A stretch of 7,624 bases of DNA from Thioalkalivibrio sp. (GTDB lineage Bacteria; Pseudomonadota; Gammaproteobacteria; Ectothiorhodospirales; Ectothiorhodospiraceae), in the NCBI GenBank assembly GCA_003555285.1, contig PWGH01000086.1:1-7624 (forward strand). Direction: 5' to 3'. The first letter of the stretch is position 1. Each line of letters starts with the position of its first letter. The position numbers and the translations under genes are program-made. Under the pieces are notes generated by a model. The model was not told the origin of the DNA. It saw nothing but the letters and a program-made list of their open reading frames with translations, and ran no database searches. Below, in pieces: positions 7,181 to 7,624 of the stretch.

Positions 7181-7277
7181 AGCATGCTGCAAATCATCCG
7201 TGCTGCGCAGCCTGCGCCGAAAAAGCCAGGATGGCCTTGTTCAGCGCGTCCCTGGTGGGCCATGCGGCTTCAGCAAG

Positions 7278-7305
7278 ATACTAGCCCAACCACCCTTGCT
7301 GTCCA
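7278..7305 (-). promoter_or_regulatory. Possible minus-strand promoter, far upstream of the sulfur-globule-like gene
   Basis: Read on the minus strand, TGGACA (7300-7305, 5/6 of the -35 consensus) is followed after 16 bp by TAGTAT (7278-7283, 4/6 of the -10 consensus). A transcript from about 7270 would have a leader of roughly 245 nt carrying both inverted repeats before the start at 7023, or could be a separate small RNA. I see no better minus-strand promoter closer to the gene. The match is moderate and the call is tentative. Confidence 0.27.
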
Positions 7306-7392
7306 AGCTCTGGTGTGCTGAATCAGAGGCTGGCAGCTTTCCGGCGTGCCCAGCGGGCCCGCAAACGGGGCCACGAGTGGGCTGGCGCCGCT

Positions 7393-7421
7393 TCGACCGT
7401 GGCCTTCAGATGCCCTATGCT
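7393..7421 (+). promoter_or_regulatory. Weak promoter candidate for gnd
   Basis: TCGACC (7393-7398, 4/6) and TATGCT (7416-7421, 4/6) stand 17 bp apart, which would give a leader of about 95 nt before the gnd ATG. This is the best sigma70-like pair I found upstream of gnd, but in GC-rich DNA such matches are common. Confidence 0.22.
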
Positions 7422-7521
7422 CTGCGCACCCTTCCCGACAAAAAAACGGGGATGGCCTGCCGAAAGGAACCCGGTCCGTGCCGCGCACGCGTGGCTCGCG
7501 CCGATTTGAGGAGGCGACAGC

Positions 7522-7624
7522 ATGGCGAACGCAGATATCGGCCTGATCGGTCTTGCGGTGATGGGCCAGAATCTGGTCCTGAACATGGCGGATCACGGCT
7601 ACCGGGTGGCGGTGTTCAACCGCA
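7522..7624 (+). CDS. gnd: 6-phosphogluconate dehydrogenase, decarboxylating, N-terminal part (3' truncated by window edge)
   Basis: The visible 34 residues begin [20 protein letters not shown] and end in VAVFNR. They match the start of the long-form, NADP-dependent 6-phosphogluconate dehydrogenases: beta strand 1, then GLAVMGQNL (residues 10-18) of the Rossmann nucleotide-binding loop, then LNMADHGY, then strand 2 ending in the FNR that contacts the 2'-phosphate of NADP. The enzyme converts 6-phosphogluconate to ribulose 5-phosphate, CO2 and NADPH in the cytosolic oxidative pentose phosphate pathway. The start is fixed by a strong GAGGAGG (7508-7514) with 7-nt spacing to the ATG. The rest of the gene, normally about 470-480 codons, lies outside the window. 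Beta-hydroxyacid dehydrogenases share the fold, but the AVMGQNL..N signature favours 6-phosphogluconate dehydrogenase. It is divergent from the sulfur-globule-like gene and shows no evident functional link to the cytochrome operon. Confidence 0.9.
   Translation, partial: MANADIGLIGLAVMGQNLVLNMADHGYRVAVFNR

Larger units (their letters stand above)
7181..7521. other. Non-coding region between the sulfur-globule-like gene and gnd
   Basis: I see no credible gene here. The short open frames in this stretch have no ribosome site or recognisable product. It holds small palindromes (AGCATGCT 7181-7188, GCTGCGCAGC 7202-7211, GCGGGCCCGC 7353-7362), a run of seven A at 7440-7447 inside CCCGAC...CGGGG, and weak promoter-like sites on both strands. 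It is long for this compact segment and has a patchier composition than the genes. It could contain the decayed remains of an insertion element, but nothing visible proves that. Confidence 0.5.

Noticed and set aside
7226..7263. Interleaved complementary pieces CCAGG/CCTGG and ATGGCC/GGCCAT, a pseudoknot-like pattern
   Set aside because: The arms are only 5-6 bp and could easily arise by chance; no known riboswitch layout fits.
7099..7284. Small plus-strand open frame of 61 codons
   Set aside because: No ribosome site, no signal or domain, and it runs through two inverted repeats.
7331..7347. Sigma54-like GG-N10-GC pattern (CTGGCAG...GGCG)
   Set aside because: Only the GG and GC cores fit; the rest of the -12 element does not match, and such patterns are frequent in GC-rich DNA.
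7270..7596. Minus-strand open frame of 108 codons overlapping the gnd start
   Set aside because: It covers the gnd ribosome site and start on the other strand and has no recognisable content.

Overview
The window (7,624 bp) is a GC-rich, densely packed bacterial chromosome segment. It most resembles a sulfur-oxidising gammaproteobacterium of the Ectothiorhodospiraceae/Thioalkalivibrio kind. That placement is inference, resting on base composition, the c-type cytochrome machinery and a small Gly/Tyr/Trp-rich secreted protein that looks like a sulfur globule protein. No rRNA, tRNA, complete mobile element or CRISPR array is visible.

Layout: the C-terminal 46 residues of an unidentified protein (to 143) are followed by a short gap holding a good sigma70-like promoter (184-212) and a GC-rich hairpin (222-251). 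Next comes a tight three-gene plus-strand operon: (i) a five-TM-segment, five-haem c-type cytochrome with a C-terminal TPR region (287-3079); (ii) a membrane-anchored FG-GAP/VCBS beta-propeller of the CRTAC1 type with a C-terminal ASPIC/UnbV domain (3069-4973); (iii) a secreted TPR protein (4970-6664). Genes i/ii overlap by 11 bp and ii/iii overlap as ATGA, so the three products are probably translationally coupled. A textbook intrinsic terminator at 6673-6708 works for the minus strand. It ends the convergent sulfur-globule-like gene (6739-7023, minus). A roughly 500-bp non-coding region with two clear inverted repeats and weak promoter-like sites separates that gene from the start of 6-phosphogluconate dehydrogenase (7522 onward, plus, truncated by the window edge).

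Interpretation: the operon looks like an envelope electron-transfer module. The TM segments of the cytochrome contain histidines that could bind haem b or contact quinol. Its topology by the positive-inside rule puts the five c-haems in the periplasm. The calcium-site-rich propeller and the TPR protein would then be periplasmic partners or scaffolds. The electron donor and acceptor cannot be read from the sequence. The module is the best candidate here for a poorly described system.
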